Both the position numbers and the translations under genes were made by a program. Below, piece after piece: positions 1-8,798 of a stretch of DNA of 33,335 bases. This DNA is from Deltaproteobacteria bacterium. Its GTDB lineage: Bacteria; Myxococcota_C; UBA6777. Numbering within the stretch: the first letter of the stretch is position 1; every line of letters starts with the position of its first letter. Below the pieces are notes generated by a model. It was not told where the DNA came from and searched no databases. It saw only the letters and a list, made by a program, of their open reading frames with translations. The stretch lies in NCBI GenBank assembly GCA_002731275.1, contig PCBK01000163.1, positions 1-33,335 of the forward strand. Reading direction: 5' to 3'.

Positions 1-9
1 CTAAGCAAT

Positions 10-27
10 GCTCGCCTTGAGGCGAGC
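10..27. repeat. Stem-loop at left edge (7-bp stem, TTGA loop)
   Basis: GCTCGCC and GGCGAGC pair perfectly around a TTGA tetraloop. The hairpin overlaps the start of the 57-bp dispersed element found at both ends of the window. At the right end the equivalent hairpin (about 32708-32729) is degenerate and keeps only the inner GCC/GGC pairs. There is no T-tract, so it does not look like a simple terminator. Confidence 0.6.
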
Positions 28-73
28 GTACCCTCTCTATAGCACCGGGTTTTAACCCGGTGTTTCCAACCAA
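17..73 (+). repeat. 57-bp dispersed element with CACCGGG palindrome, left copy
   Basis: This stretch matches 32717-32773 at 54 of 57 positions. Its centre is a perfect inverted repeat at 43-62, with arms CACCGGGTT and AACCCGGTG around a TT spacer. The right copy has spacer TG, and the other two differences lie just after the palindrome. Both copies run in the same direction. High identity over a non-coding stretch marks it as a multi-copy element; function unknown. Confidence 0.85.
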
Positions 74-75
74 CC

Positions 76-347
76 AAACCAACGTATATGTAGGTATAAA
101 CGCTCCTTTCCTCTTCCAGAGGATGGAGAGGAAGGGGGAAGGCCGAAGGCCAGGGGGATGGAGGGGGATGGAGAGGTTTGTAGAAGGGGTGGTTGCAAAG
201 TGGCGTCGCAAATGACAACCGCTGCAAGTTCGTGAGCAATCGAGCGTTAGGAGGATATTGCTTGCAATATCCGTGTTGCCATGAGGGATTGTGTCGTATG
301 TTCGGGTACATTTTGCGAAGACACAAGTGCAACTGCCCCTGGATCAA
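76..347 (-). repeat. Structured intergenic repeat array, left copy (inverted relative to the right end)
   Basis: Read on the minus strand, this region follows the same order of blocks as the array at 32897-33335. A core box of TGATCC then GTTGCACTTGTGTC (about 347-312) comes first, then a GGATAT-type hairpin (253-272, perfect 9-bp arms), a TTGCAA/CTCTCC stretch, a GGCC-TTC-GGCC hairpin (141-151), a CCTCT/AGAGG hairpin (110-122) and a GGAGCGTTTA block near 90-108. It begins 15 nt beyond the stop codon of the minus-strand deaminase gene. Together with the 57-bp element it accounts for the 361 gene-free bases at the left edge. No coding frame survives: a stop interrupts the frame that the right-hand copies leave open. 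Confidence 0.7.
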
Positions 348-361
348 ATATAATAGAGAGA

Positions 362-868
362 TCAATCAGGAGAGTCTTTTACAGGCTCTTGCACCTCTTG
401 TATCCGTGGATCTTGTGGACCACTGACAGCCATCACCTCTACCCCGTGCCTCTTGAGATATCCCAGTCCATTTTCGCCGATGTACCCACCACCGACAACC
501 ACAACGCGCCGGATTCCTGCGTGGTGGATTAACTTGGAACACATCATACATGGTTCCCCTGTGACAAACAGCCAGGCACCTTTTGTTGGCACACCGGAAG
601 CTGCACAGTTACAGACGACGTTCATCTCGGCGTGATGGCAACCAATCTCCATTCGAGTGCCGGACTGAACCCCCATCGTATCGCGATAGCAGACATCACC
701 ACCGCACAGCTCTCCACCTCCGCGAGGGCCACCATTGTAGCCATCCATCAAGACGACGTTGCGGTCCGGATCCAACAACAACGCACCAAATTTTCGGCGC
801 GGACAATTCGACGCCTTCGCCAGAGCAAGGCATTGCTCAATCCGAATCTTTACGTGCTTTTCTTTCAC
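362..868 (-). CDS. dCMP deaminase-like zinc nucleotide deaminase
   Basis: 168 residues, one cytidine/deoxycytidylate deaminase fold. The zinc site is visible as HHAE (H79 ligand, E81 proton shuttle) and PCMMC (C107, C110). An upstream NCPRRKFGALLL strand and GYNGGPRG segment are as in ComEB/dCMP deaminases, which convert dCMP to dUMP for dTTP synthesis. Three further cysteines around residues 55-60 and 77 may form a second metal site, as in some dCMP deaminases. The start is GTG, with an AAGGAG motif 10 nt upstream. The gene follows the metallopeptidase gene on the same strand with a 29-nt gap, so the two are probably co-transcribed. A related tRNA- or riboflavin-type deaminase cannot be excluded from sequence alone. 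Confidence 0.85.
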   Translation of the reverse strand: MKEKHVKIRIEQCLALAKASNCPRRKFGALLLDPDRNVVLMDGYNGGPRGGGELCGGDVCYRDTMGVQSGTRMEIGCHHAEMNVVCNCAASGVPTKGAWLFVTGEPCMMCSKLIHHAGIRRVVVVGGGYIGENGLGYLKRHGVEVMAVSGPQDPRIQEVQEPVKDSPD

Positions 869-897
869 TGCTCTTGCGCTCCTTCTTTACCCGGCTC

Positions 898-2748
898 TCA
901 GGAAGCTCTTTGTTTCTCGACCCATTGATCGAAGGTCTTTGCCATCCCTTCGAATGAACCTTCTTCGTTACTCGCGACCAGTTCTCGCCCGTGGATAATT
1001 CTGACTTGCGCCTCTAAATCGACATCTCCTTCAAAGGCTGGGATCTCGGACAATTTGTTCACGGCTTGCTGGGCTTTCTCCCACTTTGTGTCTGCGTCCA
1101 TGTTGCAAGCATCCACAAGCGCATCAGCAGACAAAGGTGTTCCTGTTAAATCCTGAACAACCTGCTGGAAAGGCTTGGAGTTTCCACTCGCCCAGTAATG
1201 CGTCGCCAGATCCGTTCCGATGTTTGGATTGTCCGTAAGATGTCCATCTCGCTCCAAGAAAAACTTGCGCGTCTGGTAGACTGCCATCTCAGCGATAATG
1301 TAGGCGTGGTAGTAAGCGCTCGCTTCACCTGAGAGCAGGTGGGGAACGGAAAGAATAGGACGCACACCAGCAGACAACCCTTGCAGCTTTTGCTCGATCC
1401 CACGGAATGCTTCAAGTACATATCCAGGCTCAAGTTTATCCTCAGGACACTCGTACAATGCGCGCTCACCGAACGGGATGGTCACCATGGAGCGGATCCC
1501 CCACCCCATGAATGGCTGGTTTTCACGAATTGTTCGCTCGATCAAAGACATGGGGATAGGCTCACCGTCGGCATTCAAAGCATAGCGACGACGCCAATCA
1601 GCGTCTGTCATCAACGAATCCAAAAACATCGACTGTGTCTCTGCATATGCAACACTTGTCGGTGCAAATTCATGACTGAAGCAAGGCGCGTTCATTGTAA
1701 TGTTACTAAAGTGTGCAGCGTGTCCACCCTCGTGAAGTAGGGTCTTCAATGCACGTAATCCACCACCGACTTGCGAAGGTGCCGCGTTCGCGGTGAAGTT
1801 GATCCGCGCAGGCTTCCAGGCTCCTTTGTCATAGAACGCCAGCCCAGGACAGTGCATAAATCCATTCTCGTACTTGCCCTCTCGATCCAACAAATCGAGC
1901 GTCAACGTCGCATCCCGGAAGGTAATCCCCAACGCAGCGAAGGAACGTCCCCAACGCTCAACAGCCGATCCAAAAGAGAAATAAGGGTCCAACTCTTTGG
2001 TCAAATTGCCAGCACGAGCGTACATAAAGTTCCACGGCTCAAGAACCGACTCACCGTGCTCTTTTTGGAAGGCCATCAAACTCTCTTTGGCCTTGTCTGC
2101 GGTCTTTCGCTCCAGGTCATCGAGCCAGTCAAAGATGTCTTTCTTTCTCATCTGTTCGACAACAGAGACGCGCCAATCGTAGTAATCCTCGTACCCCAAT
2201 GAACGACCAAGTTCGTTGCGTTTTTTAATGATGTCCAAAAAGCCCGCTTCGAGGACAAAGTTTTCAATGGATTGCAAGCCCTCGTAAGCAGCTTTACGAC
2301 GCGCTTCATCTGTATCAGTGCGCATCATCAAACCAAGACCAATGCTCGATGTTTTCACAAACTCGTTGTTCGCAGGATCGATGTAACCGAGATTCATCCC
2401 ACCACGTTTGCGCTCAAGTGCTTTCTCAAGAGTGACAATTTCTTCGGAGAGTGCTTGTGCTTCAGGTGTCTCGATCACATTCGCAGCAAAGTAGCGAATC
2501 CAACCATCAAGGGTCTGTTGTTGCTCTTCTGTTTGGGCATCCTCGCGGGCCTCTCGCAGATTCTTCAGCCGCTCAGGCGATTGCATGAATCGGTTGAACG
2601 CGACCTCCGCCTTGACAAATTGTTCGTGCTCTTTGTCGAGATCTTCAGAGATACCCATTTTGGTCCGCCAAAACAGATCTTCCTTGTTCTCGTAGAGGGA
2701 AAGATATTCTTCTTTGAGTTCGTCCAGAACCTTTGCGACTCGGGTCAT
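898..2748 (-). CDS. M3-family zinc metallopeptidase (oligoendopeptidase F-like)
   Basis: 616 residues from the ATG at 2748. This start is preferred over the ATG at 2754 because GAGGAG abuts the latter but sits 6 nt from the former. The catalytic HEGGH (about residues 339-343) is followed by AETQSMFLD, whose Glu lies about 30 residues downstream, the spacing of the third zinc ligand in M3 peptidases such as thimet oligopeptidase. The C-terminal SGEASAYYHAY segment supplies the tyrosines typical of the substrate site. Length fits M3B enzymes (about 600). No signal peptide is seen, so a cytoplasmic oligopeptidase acting on short peptides is likely. First gene of a two-gene unit with the dCMP-deaminase-like gene. 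Confidence 0.88.
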   Translation of the reverse strand: MTRVAKVLDELKEEYLSLYENKEDLFWRTKMGISEDLDKEHEQFVKAEVAFNRFMQSPERLKNLREAREDAQTEEQQQTLDGWIRYFAANVIETPEAQALSEEIVTLEKALERKRGGMNLGYIDPANNEFVKTSSIGLGLMMRTDTDEARRKAAYEGLQSIENFVLEAGFLDIIKKRNELGRSLGYEDYYDWRVSVVEQMRKKDIFDWLDDLERKTADKAKESLMAFQKEHGESVLEPWNFMYARAGNLTKELDPYFSFGSAVERWGRSFAALGITFRDATLTLDLLDREGKYENGFMHCPGLAFYDKGAWKPARINFTANAAPSQVGGGLRALKTLLHEGGHAAHFSNITMNAPCFSHEFAPTSVAYAETQSMFLDSLMTDADWRRRYALNADGEPIPMSLIERTIRENQPFMGWGIRSMVTIPFGERALYECPEDKLEPGYVLEAFRGIEQKLQGLSAGVRPILSVPHLLSGEASAYYHAYIIAEMAVYQTRKFFLERDGHLTDNPNIGTDLATHYWASGNSKPFQQVVQDLTGTPLSADALVDACNMDADTKWEKAQQAVNKLSEIPAFEGDVDLEAQVRIIHGRELVASNEEGSFEGMAKTFDQWVEKQRAS

Positions 2749-3050
2749 TTGCATCTCCTCATCATGCGCGTACGTTGTCCATCGTCAGACAACGTTGTTT
2801 ATCAGGCCGCCGAGTGTATCACAAACCCAAAGGGCTGTAAAAGTCCCGATTGACTCGCCCTTGAAAAAGCGTTGAGGACTCCTCAAAGCCTGGAAGGTGT
2901 GCTATGATGCCGCGCATTGCGTCTACAAAGACCCCACAACAATCTGTGTTTGTTGTGGATTTTATGTTCGCGGGAATCAAATCCAGGCACACTGTGTTGT
3001 GTTGGGTGGGAGCCCCGATCACTTACATTTACAAACATAGGAGCGTATTC
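2749..3050. other. Divergent intergenic region between peptidase and immunophilin genes
   Basis: About 300 bases separate the peptidase start (minus strand) from the cyclophilin-FKBP start (plus strand). It must hold both promoters, but I cannot point to convincing -35/-10 pairs. A plus-strand reading frame upstream of the immunophilin stays open here, but it lacks a good ribosome binding site and would bury the signal peptide. The one clear structure is the inverted repeat at 2934-2958. Confidence 0.5.
2934..2958. promoter_or_regulatory. Perfect 9-bp inverted repeat upstream of the immunophilin gene
   Basis: CCACAACAA and TTGTTGTGG are perfectly complementary around a 7-nt spacer. The repeat lies 93 nt before the GTG start of the cyclophilin-FKBP gene, in the divergent promoter region. 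ATTTTATG follows on the plus strand, which is too short a T-run for a confident terminator. A dyad operator or a 5' UTR stem-loop are the two readings. Confidence 0.4.
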
Positions 3051-4106
3051 GTGAACATGTTGAAGACTTCCATCTCCTGCTTACTCTTTGTTTCGTTGGT
3101 CTTGGCCTCTGGCCTCGCGTCAGCCAACGCAGATCTCGAAAAGAAACTCTTCGCAAAAGACGGAGTCTATGCTGCCATGGAAACCACCAAAGGCACCATT
3201 TACTTGCGTCTGCACTTCAAACGTACCCCCATGACTGTTACCAACTTTGTCGGCCTGGCAGAAGGAAAACTGAAGACCACAAAAGGAAAACCCCAAGGTA
3301 AAAAATACTACGATGGGATCGTATTCCACAGGGTCATTAAAAACTTCATGATCCAGGGTGGTGACCCCACAGGGACAGGGATGAGTGGCCCAGGCTACAA
3401 ATTCCCCGATGAGTTTCACCCAGAGCTCAAGCACACAGGTCCTGGTATCCTCTCGATGGCGAATGCTGGCCCCGGTACAAACGGTAGCCAATTCTTCATC
3501 ACCCACCGCGCCACAAGCTGGCTCAATGGCCGCCACAGCGTATTTGGTAAAGTCATCCACGGCCAAGATGTTGTCAACGCCATTCAAAAAGGCGACAAAA
3601 TCAAGACCCTCCGCATCATTCGTGTCGGTAAAGAAGCAAAAGCATTCACGGCTGATCAAGCGCAATTTGACAAGCTGCGAAAGACGCACTTTGCGCGCCT
3701 CGCAGCCAAAGCCAAAAACCAAGCCAAAAAAGCCGCAGAGTTGCTCAAAAAGAAATACCCCAACGCACAAAAATCCCCCGATGGATACCTCTACATCGTC
3801 CACAAAAAAGGCAACGGAACCAAAGCAACAGCAGCCGGACAACGTGTGACTGTCCACTACACAGGAAAATTTGTCGACGGCCGTGTCTTTGATAGTTCAA
3901 GACGACGCAATCGCCCCTTCACCTTCCCGATCGGTGTACGTCGCGTGATCCCCGGCTGGGATCTCGCCGTCATGGATATGAGCGTTGGTGAAAAGCGCAC
4001 CATCATCCTGCCCCCCAGATTGGCATACGGATCACGTGGTGCTGGCCGCGTCATTCCCCCCAACACAACACTCGTCTTTGACATTGAGTTGTTGAAAGTT
4101 CAGTAA
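3051..4106 (+). CDS. Exported dual-domain peptidyl-prolyl isomerase (cyclophilin-FKBP fusion)
   Basis: 351 residues from the GTG at 3051; TAGGAG lies 7 nt upstream. The ATG at 3057 is the alternative. A signal peptide (about residues 1-26, ending ASA) is followed by a cyclophilin domain (about 38-193). It has the active-site set FHR (R94), FMIQ (F99, M100, Q102), GSQFF, and SWLNGRH (W157 and H162, equivalent to W121 and H126 of human CypA). A Lys/Ala-rich, probably helical linker (about 200-240) leads to an FKBP domain (about 264-350) with HYTG (Y270), FDSS, VIPGW (W303), AYG (Y326) and LVFDIELL. Both active sites look intact. The product should speed proline isomerisation during folding of envelope proteins. 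Cyclophilin-FKBP fusions, called dual-family immunophilins, are known from few organisms. Convergent with mltG, 43 nt apart. Confidence 0.9.
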   Translation: MNMLKTSISCLLFVSLVLASGLASANADLEKKLFAKDGVYAAMETTKGTIYLRLHFKRTPMTVTNFVGLAEGKLKTTKGKPQGKKYYDGIVFHRVIKNFMIQGGDPTGTGMSGPGYKFPDEFHPELKHTGPGILSMANAGPGTNGSQFFITHRATSWLNGRHSVFGKVIHGQDVVNAIQKGDKIKTLRIIRVGKEAKAFTADQAQFDKLRKTHFARLAAKAKNQAKKAAELLKKKYPNAQKSPDGYLYIVHKKGNGTKATAAGQRVTVHYTGKFVDGRVFDSSRRRNRPFTFPIGVRRVIPGWDLAVMDMSVGEKRTIILPPRLAYGSRGAGRVIPPNTTLVFDIELLKVQ

Positions 4107-4149
4107 GCTTATCCCTCCAAAATCCCTCCCTTGCAACCCCACACTTTCT

Positions 4150-5205
4150 CTAGCGAATCCCCTCTTTTTTAAGCCAACGGTGATACATTTTGGCGTATCG
4201 CTGGTGCTGCTTTGCGGTCTTCGAAAAGTTGTGATACCCCGAATACTCAGGCTTCGCACACATGTAAATGTAATCGTGCTTTGCGTAGTTGAGTGTCGCG
4301 AGGATCGCCCGCTTCTCCGGCCAGTTAAGTGGACCAGGGGGTAACCCTTTGTACTTGTACGTGTTGTAGGGGGAATCGACCTTCAAATGTTTAAAGAGGA
4401 TGCGTCGAAGACCTGGCTGACCAAGCGCAAACTTCACAGTCGGATCAGCCTCTAGCTTCATGTCACGCTTCAATCGATTGATGTACAAGCCGGCAATCTT
4501 TGGCCACTCATCGGGCTTGACGGATTGTTCGGCCTGTACAAGAGAGGCAAGTGTCGCGACTTGCAGGTGACTTAAGCCGAGCTTCTTCGCCTTGCGACCG
4601 TTCTTACCACGCCAAAATTTTCTGTACTCTTTGGCCATGCGCTCGATAAAACAGCGGGCATCACACGCCCAATTGAAGCGATACGTGTCGGGAAGAAACA
4701 TCAACTTGAAGGTCTTTTTGTCGAACCCATACTTCTCCTGGACCTTGGGATCGGAGAGCATCTTGTAGAGTCGCTTTCCATCTGCGTAGATTTGTGCGCT
4801 GACCTTTCCCGCGAGTTCTTTGAGATCTTTCAAATAGTGGAAAGAGACTTTTACAGAGAGTCGGCCATTACCTGCGCGCAGGTGGTTGACGAGTTTGTTG
4901 TAGGTCATCGCACCACTCACACGATACTTTCCTGGCACAATACGACGACCTTCGTAGTGCTTGGCGTTCGCAAAGAAGGAAAAATCCTCGGGGTTTTTCA
5001 ACCCGACATTGTGGTTGAGTAGCTCAGTGACCTGCTTAAGCTTCGCACCGATGGGGATAAAGATCGCCTTCTTTTCGTTGGACTTCAGTTTGAGGACACG
5101 GGTATCTTTCAGCTCATAGAGCCGATAGTATGGATACAGTTTGTATCCGACAAAACCCAGCCCACCTAACAAGAGCAACAATATCACTGTGACAATCCAA
5201 CGCAT
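4150..5205 (-). CDS. mltG: Endolytic murein transglycosylase MltG (YceG-like)
   Basis: 351 residues, close to the usual length. One N-terminal membrane segment (2-24) anchors a periplasmic domain. Family landmarks are FLPDTYRF (170-177), ASLVQAEQ with the catalytic Glu at 226 (the position of E218 in E. coli MltG), YINRL (241-245), EADPTV (252-257), SPYNTY (278-283) and GLPPGPLNWP. The first Glu of the common VEKE motif is Gln here, a known kind of variation, while the catalytic one is kept. The enzyme cleaves nascent glycan strands and so sets their length. AGGTGAG lies 5 nt before the ATG. It is not next to pabC, tmk or holB, the neighbours seen in many bacteria. Confidence 0.92.
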   Translation of the reverse strand: MRWIVTVILLLLLGGLGFVGYKLYPYYRLYELKDTRVLKLKSNEKKAIFIPIGAKLKQVTELLNHNVGLKNPEDFSFFANAKHYEGRRIVPGKYRVSGAMTYNKLVNHLRAGNGRLSVKVSFHYLKDLKELAGKVSAQIYADGKRLYKMLSDPKVQEKYGFDKKTFKLMFLPDTYRFNWACDARCFIERMAKEYRKFWRGKNGRKAKKLGLSHLQVATLASLVQAEQSVKPDEWPKIAGLYINRLKRDMKLEADPTVKFALGQPGLRRILFKHLKVDSPYNTYKYKGLPPGPLNWPEKRAILATLNYAKHDYIYMCAKPEYSGYHNFSKTAKQHQRYAKMYHRWLKKEGIR

Positions 5206-5345
5206 TCTATCTCACCTGTTTTGCAATGGTTGTGGATCAGACCATCCAATGGCCTCGGAAAAAACACGAGCATGATAAACAATCGGCGGAGAAAGCACAA
5301 TCACACCAAAAACTGGCTTGAGGAAACACACACAACAGTGGGCGC

Positions 5346-5378
5346 AAAAAAAAGCCCCATAGCGAGGGCTATGAGGCT
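5346..5378 (-). terminator. Rho-independent terminator of the MORN-like lipoprotein gene
   Basis: On the minus strand an 11-bp stem (AGCCTCATAGC with GCTATGGGGCT, one T-G wobble) closes a CCTC loop and runs straight into seven or eight Ts. It lies about 83 nt past the stop codon of the lipoprotein gene and about 140 nt before the mltG start, so it separates the two transcripts. Confidence 0.85.
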
Positions 5379-5460
5379 GTGTGGTATTGGAGGTTTGTTC
5401 TGTTGACTTCATCACAGCGCCGACATCCTGTCAGGCTGCGTTGTCCGGAAGTCCTTGGAA

Positions 5461-7032
5461 TCACTCACCTCGAGGAGCAGGCTTGATGATGGGTGTCGGT
5501 GCTTCCTTCGCGTCCTTTGTTTCTTTGCGAAGCGCCACCTTGTTGAGCTGCTTGAGCGCAACCTGTCCGAGTAACGGTTTATTGGGGACACGTGCTCTCC
5601 AGACCACCCACTGACCGTGGCGTTTATCGTCTTGGTAAGCACCTTTAACACACATGGAACCTTGGGCATTGCATTGACTCCACTTTCCGTTTCGTTTGCC
5701 AGCGACGTACATGACCTCGGATTTCTTGCGGCCGTTTTGGTGCCATCGGCGCTCAAGCCCTTGCTTTTTCCCCGCAACGAGCTCGAACTCATAGCGTTTT
5801 TGTCCGTTTGGAAAGAAGCCAATATGTTTCGCTTTTTTCTCCTTGCGAAGGGACACAAACACCGCATGTTTGATACCTTTTCGAAGGTGTGTAATCGTGC
5901 GTTTCTGCTCTTCACCATCTCTGTAAGCCACTTGGACGCGTTTATTGGGGTGGACAGTGAACCATGTCCCGTGACGTTTCCCACGTTTGTATCCTCTGAC
6001 GCGGCGGATCTTGCCTTCGGGCGTCCAGTTGGCCCACATACCGTGGGGTTTTCCATTTTTGTAGTTGTACTCTCGGCGCTTCTGTCCATTCTTGTAGAAG
6101 CGAATACGAGGTCCGTGTCTACGCCCTGCTTTGAATGAATTGATCGCAAACTTTAGTCCTCTTCGGAAGTACGAGACGGTGCGCGCTTTGGTCTTGGGCA
6201 TGTACACCGCGACTGTCGCGAGGTGTTTTCCGCGGTAGCGAAGCGTACGGATCTTCGTGAGCTTTCCAGTGCTGTACGTACGCTGACGAGTCATTTGACC
6301 GTTGCTGCGGAAATTAGACCACGTCTCTGTCCGTTTTCCTTCTGCGTAGAGACCATCCACCATCGTGTTACCGTTCTTGTAGAACATCACAAAGACACCA
6401 TCGCGAACACCATCTTTGTAATGTATCTCAGACATCTTTTTACCGGAACTGTAAAAAGCCTGCCGTTTTCCGTGGCGTTTGCCTTCTTTGTAGGGCTGCA
6501 CCCACATCAGCTTGCCATTTCTGTAAAAACGCTTCCAGACACCCACTCGCGCACCGTGATTGTAATGGTATGCGAGCTTCTTGTGTCCATTGGCGTAAGT
6601 GAGGACACCCTGGCCATGACGCTTTCCACGGATGTAGCGGAATGTATTCACATGACCACGGCTTCGAGGTTTGTGAATGGCGACCTTCATCTTCACATCG
6701 CCTCGGGCGGGGGGCGCTTGGGTGGATGGCGCTTTTTTCCCAGCGACATGGCTCTTTGCCTTTTCTTTGATGTCACGAACAGTCAGCTTCGCAGCGATCG
6801 ATGTTTCTGAAGGAATGGACTTCTTCTTGGTGACCGCAAGCGACTCCTTCTTTGGGGCAAGTGGCCTTTTTTGAGGCTTCGTCACCTTGTTGATCTTTTG
6901 TGTGATCTTTTGGTTCACCTCCCCTGCATCTCTCACCTGTTCGGTGGGTCCAGAACATCCGATCGTAGACATGGCACACATCCCAGTCAGACCGACCGCC
7001 AACCAACGCTTTGTCTTGTACCTCTTGTACAT
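5461..7032 (-). CDS. Lipoprotein with MORN-variant (YwqK-like) repeats
   Basis: 523 residues from the ATG at 7032, which has GGGAGG 7 nt upstream. The longer frame to 7218 has no such site and would bury the signal sequence. A lipoprotein signal peptide ends at STIGC (C26). A low-complexity Lys/Ala/Pro spacer (about 35-125) precedes roughly a dozen units of about 23 residues (about 130-480) of the form FYKNGxxxxExxYKxGKxHGxW, the MORN-variant repeat of YwqK-type proteins. Such repeats form extended beta structures that bind partners or lipid; no catalytic residues are visible. The YwqK antitoxin label often attached to the repeat is not supported here, as no toxin gene is adjacent. Probably an envelope structural or binding lipoprotein. 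Confidence 0.75.
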   Translation of the reverse strand: MYKRYKTKRWLAVGLTGMCAMSTIGCSGPTEQVRDAGEVNQKITQKINKVTKPQKRPLAPKKESLAVTKKKSIPSETSIAAKLTVRDIKEKAKSHVAGKKAPSTQAPPARGDVKMKVAIHKPRSRGHVNTFRYIRGKRHGQGVLTYANGHKKLAYHYNHGARVGVWKRFYRNGKLMWVQPYKEGKRHGKRQAFYSSGKKMSEIHYKDGVRDGVFVMFYKNGNTMVDGLYAEGKRTETWSNFRSNGQMTRQRTYSTGKLTKIRTLRYRGKHLATVAVYMPKTKARTVSYFRRGLKFAINSFKAGRRHGPRIRFYKNGQKRREYNYKNGKPHGMWANWTPEGKIRRVRGYKRGKRHGTWFTVHPNKRVQVAYRDGEEQKRTITHLRKGIKHAVFVSLRKEKKAKHIGFFPNGQKRYEFELVAGKKQGLERRWHQNGRKKSEVMYVAGKRNGKWSQCNAQGSMCVKGAYQDDKRHGQWVVWRARVPNKPLLGQVALKQLNKVALRKETKDAKEAPTPIIKPAPRGE

Positions 7033-7433
7033 CTCGTCACCTCCCTGATGACCTTTGTCGCTCGCTGCATCCGTACAACGAACGACTTGTTGACAAAGGA
7101 CTCTTTCAAGTCCGTCGGGAATCATTCCCGTTTGCATGGTTAAGAAATGCAGGTCCGATTTGAAGGGGAAACGAGGAGCTTGTGAAAGACAAGAGAAAAA
7201 AAGATGAACGTTCGACAAATCGAATCAATCGCACTCTCCACACCATATTCGAATGCACTTCACAGTCTCTTCGAAGAAGCGACCTATGGAGTGGCTGCGT
7301 GACGCTTTTGTGAACTTTTTGAAACAAAGGTTGACAATCTTCTTAAATTATTTAAACTCCAAACTCGTTCAACCGAACAAATTAAGGTCAACAACATTTC
7401 GAGCAAAAAACAAAGCAGGAAAAAAGCCAAAAA
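7033..7433. other. Divergent intergenic region, MORN-like lipoprotein / amtB
   Basis: About 400 bases between two divergently transcribed genes. The amtB-proximal part is AT-rich and holds a plausible sigma-70 promoter (7331-7358). A small dyad TTCGA-CAAA-TCGAA sits at 7211-7224. I looked for a sigma-54 GG-N10-GC promoter, common for amtB, and found none. I saw no convincing promoter for the minus-strand lipoprotein gene. Confidence 0.5.
7331..7358 (+). promoter_or_regulatory. Candidate sigma-70 promoter of the amtB operon
   Basis: A consensus -35 box TTGACA (7331-7336) is followed after 16 nt by TAAACT (7353-7358, 4 of 6 matches to TATAAT), in an AT-rich stretch about 75 nt before the amtB start. 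Confidence 0.45.
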
Positions 7434-8786
7434 ATGGAAGAAAAAGTGAAGCAATTGAAGTGGTTAAGGAGCACCTTTGTGTGTCTCCTGTTCTGTTGCA
7501 TGTGTTATCCGGAAGTTGCGTTGGCAGCGAGTGGCAATGTGAAAGTGAATGCGCTCAATACCTTTTGGGTGTTGCTTGCAGCGTTTATGGTGTTTTTGAT
7601 GCAGGCGGGTTTCGGCATGGTCGAAGCGGGTCTGATCAGAGCCAAGAACGCGGCGAACATCTTGATGAAAAACATGATGGACTTTTGCATGGCGTCTTTG
7701 GGCTTTTTTGCGTTTGGATACGCCATTATGTTCGGCGGTGATGGTGCATTGTTTGGTACGACCGGTTGGTTTTTGATCGGCGCCAAGTCTCCCGCGGGAG
7801 TTGATGTACCGATGTATGCTTTTTGGTTATTCCAGGCCGTCTTCTGCGGTGCAGCAGCGACGATTGTCGCAGGTGGTATGGCAGGACGCATGAAGTTTGC
7901 GGCCTATTTAATGTATTCCTTTGTGATTTCAGCCATCATTTATCCAATTGTGGGACATTGGGTATGGGGTGGCGGTTGGTTAGCGAGTCTCAACTTCCAT
8001 GACTTCGCAGGTTCAACAGTTGTACACGCGACAGGTGGCTTCGCCGCCTTGATCGGCACAATTGTCTTGGGCCCCAGGATTGGAAAGTTTCGATTAGACG
8101 GTAGCGCTAGCTTTATCGCGGGACATAATATCCCGCTGGTCGCATTGGGAGTGTTTTTGCTGTGGTTTGGGTGGTTTGGATTTAATCCAGGCTCCACACT
8201 AGGCTTTAGCGATCCAGAGCAGGTCGCGCGCATCGCGATCAACACCAACCTCGCAGCAGCGATGGGTTCGGTGACAGCGATGCTCACTGCTTGGGCTAAG
8301 TTTGGTAAACCCGACCTCGGCTTCACGTTGAACGGCGCCCTAGCAGGTCTTGTAGCGATTACCGCTCCCTGCTCAGTGGTCACGCCGGGCAGCGCGATTT
8401 ACATAGGGGCCATAGGAGGGCTCTTATGTGTCTACGGTGTCAGTTGGTTGGACAAGTTGCAGATCGACGATCCTGTCGGTGCGGCACCGGTACACGGTTT
8501 CAACGGCTTGTGGGGAACCCTCGCGGTTGGACTGTTTGGACAAAAAGCCCTGGGAAGTCCCACAGACGGGCTCTTCTTTGGTGGTGGTTTCAAACAGCTG
8601 GGGATTCAATTCCTCGGCGCGATTGCGGTGATTGCGTTTGTGATCATCTCCATGTGGATTGTGTTTAAAGCTATCGACGCCTCTGTTGGTTTGCGGGTCT
8701 CCGAGCAAGAAGAATTGCAAGGGCTCGATCTCAGCGAACATGGTATGGAGTCTTACAGCGGCTTCCAGATCTTCACAACAGAATAA
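7434..8786 (+). CDS. amtB: Ammonium transporter AmtB
   Basis: 450 residues. An N-terminal signal peptide (cleavage after VALA, about 31) precedes eleven hydrophobic membrane segments of the Amt/MEP/Rh fold. Family features are the QAGFGMVEAGLIRAKN segment of the first helix, DFAGSTVVHATGG with the conserved Asp and first pore His, and APVHGFNGLWGT with the second pore His. The protein moves ammonium into the cytoplasm and is normally gated by a PII trimer plugging its cytoplasmic face. A PII gene follows after 12 nt, then glnA, so the three are likely one operon. The ribosome binding site before the ATG is weak (AGGAAAA, about 13 nt away). The C-terminal tail is short, ending after residue 450. 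Confidence 0.95.
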   Translation: MEEKVKQLKWLRSTFVCLLFCCMCYPEVALAASGNVKVNALNTFWVLLAAFMVFLMQAGFGMVEAGLIRAKNAANILMKNMMDFCMASLGFFAFGYAIMFGGDGALFGTTGWFLIGAKSPAGVDVPMYAFWLFQAVFCGAAATIVAGGMAGRMKFAAYLMYSFVISAIIYPIVGHWVWGGGWLASLNFHDFAGSTVVHATGGFAALIGTIVLGPRIGKFRLDGSASFIAGHNIPLVALGVFLLWFGWFGFNPGSTLGFSDPEQVARIAINTNLAAAMGSVTAMLTAWAKFGKPDLGFTLNGALAGLVAITAPCSVVTPGSAIYIGAIGGLLCVYGVSWLDKLQIDDPVGAAPVHGFNGLWGTLAVGLFGQKALGSPTDGLFFGGGFKQLGIQFLGAIAVIAFVIISMWIVFKAIDASVGLRVSEQEELQGLDLSEHGMESYSGFQIFTTE

Positions 8787-8798
8787 GAAGAGGACAAC

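Noticed and set aside
2904-3050. Upstream extension of the cyclophilin-FKBP reading frame
   Set aside because: The extension has no ribosome binding site, would bury the signal peptide, and crosses the inverted repeat at 2934-2958. TAGGAG before the GTG at 3051 fits better.
5461-7032. YwqK-type antitoxin in a toxin-antitoxin pair
   Set aside because: The MORN-variant repeat is shared, but this protein is a 523-residue lipoprotein without a neighbouring toxin gene.
7219-7433. Sigma-54 promoter before amtB
   Set aside because: No GG-N10-GC element of acceptable quality was found; the nearest candidate has a spacing of nine.
7505-7891. 128-codon minus-strand frame opposite amtB
   Set aside because: A shadow of the amtB codon pattern; no family features, and it lies wholly within a certain gene.
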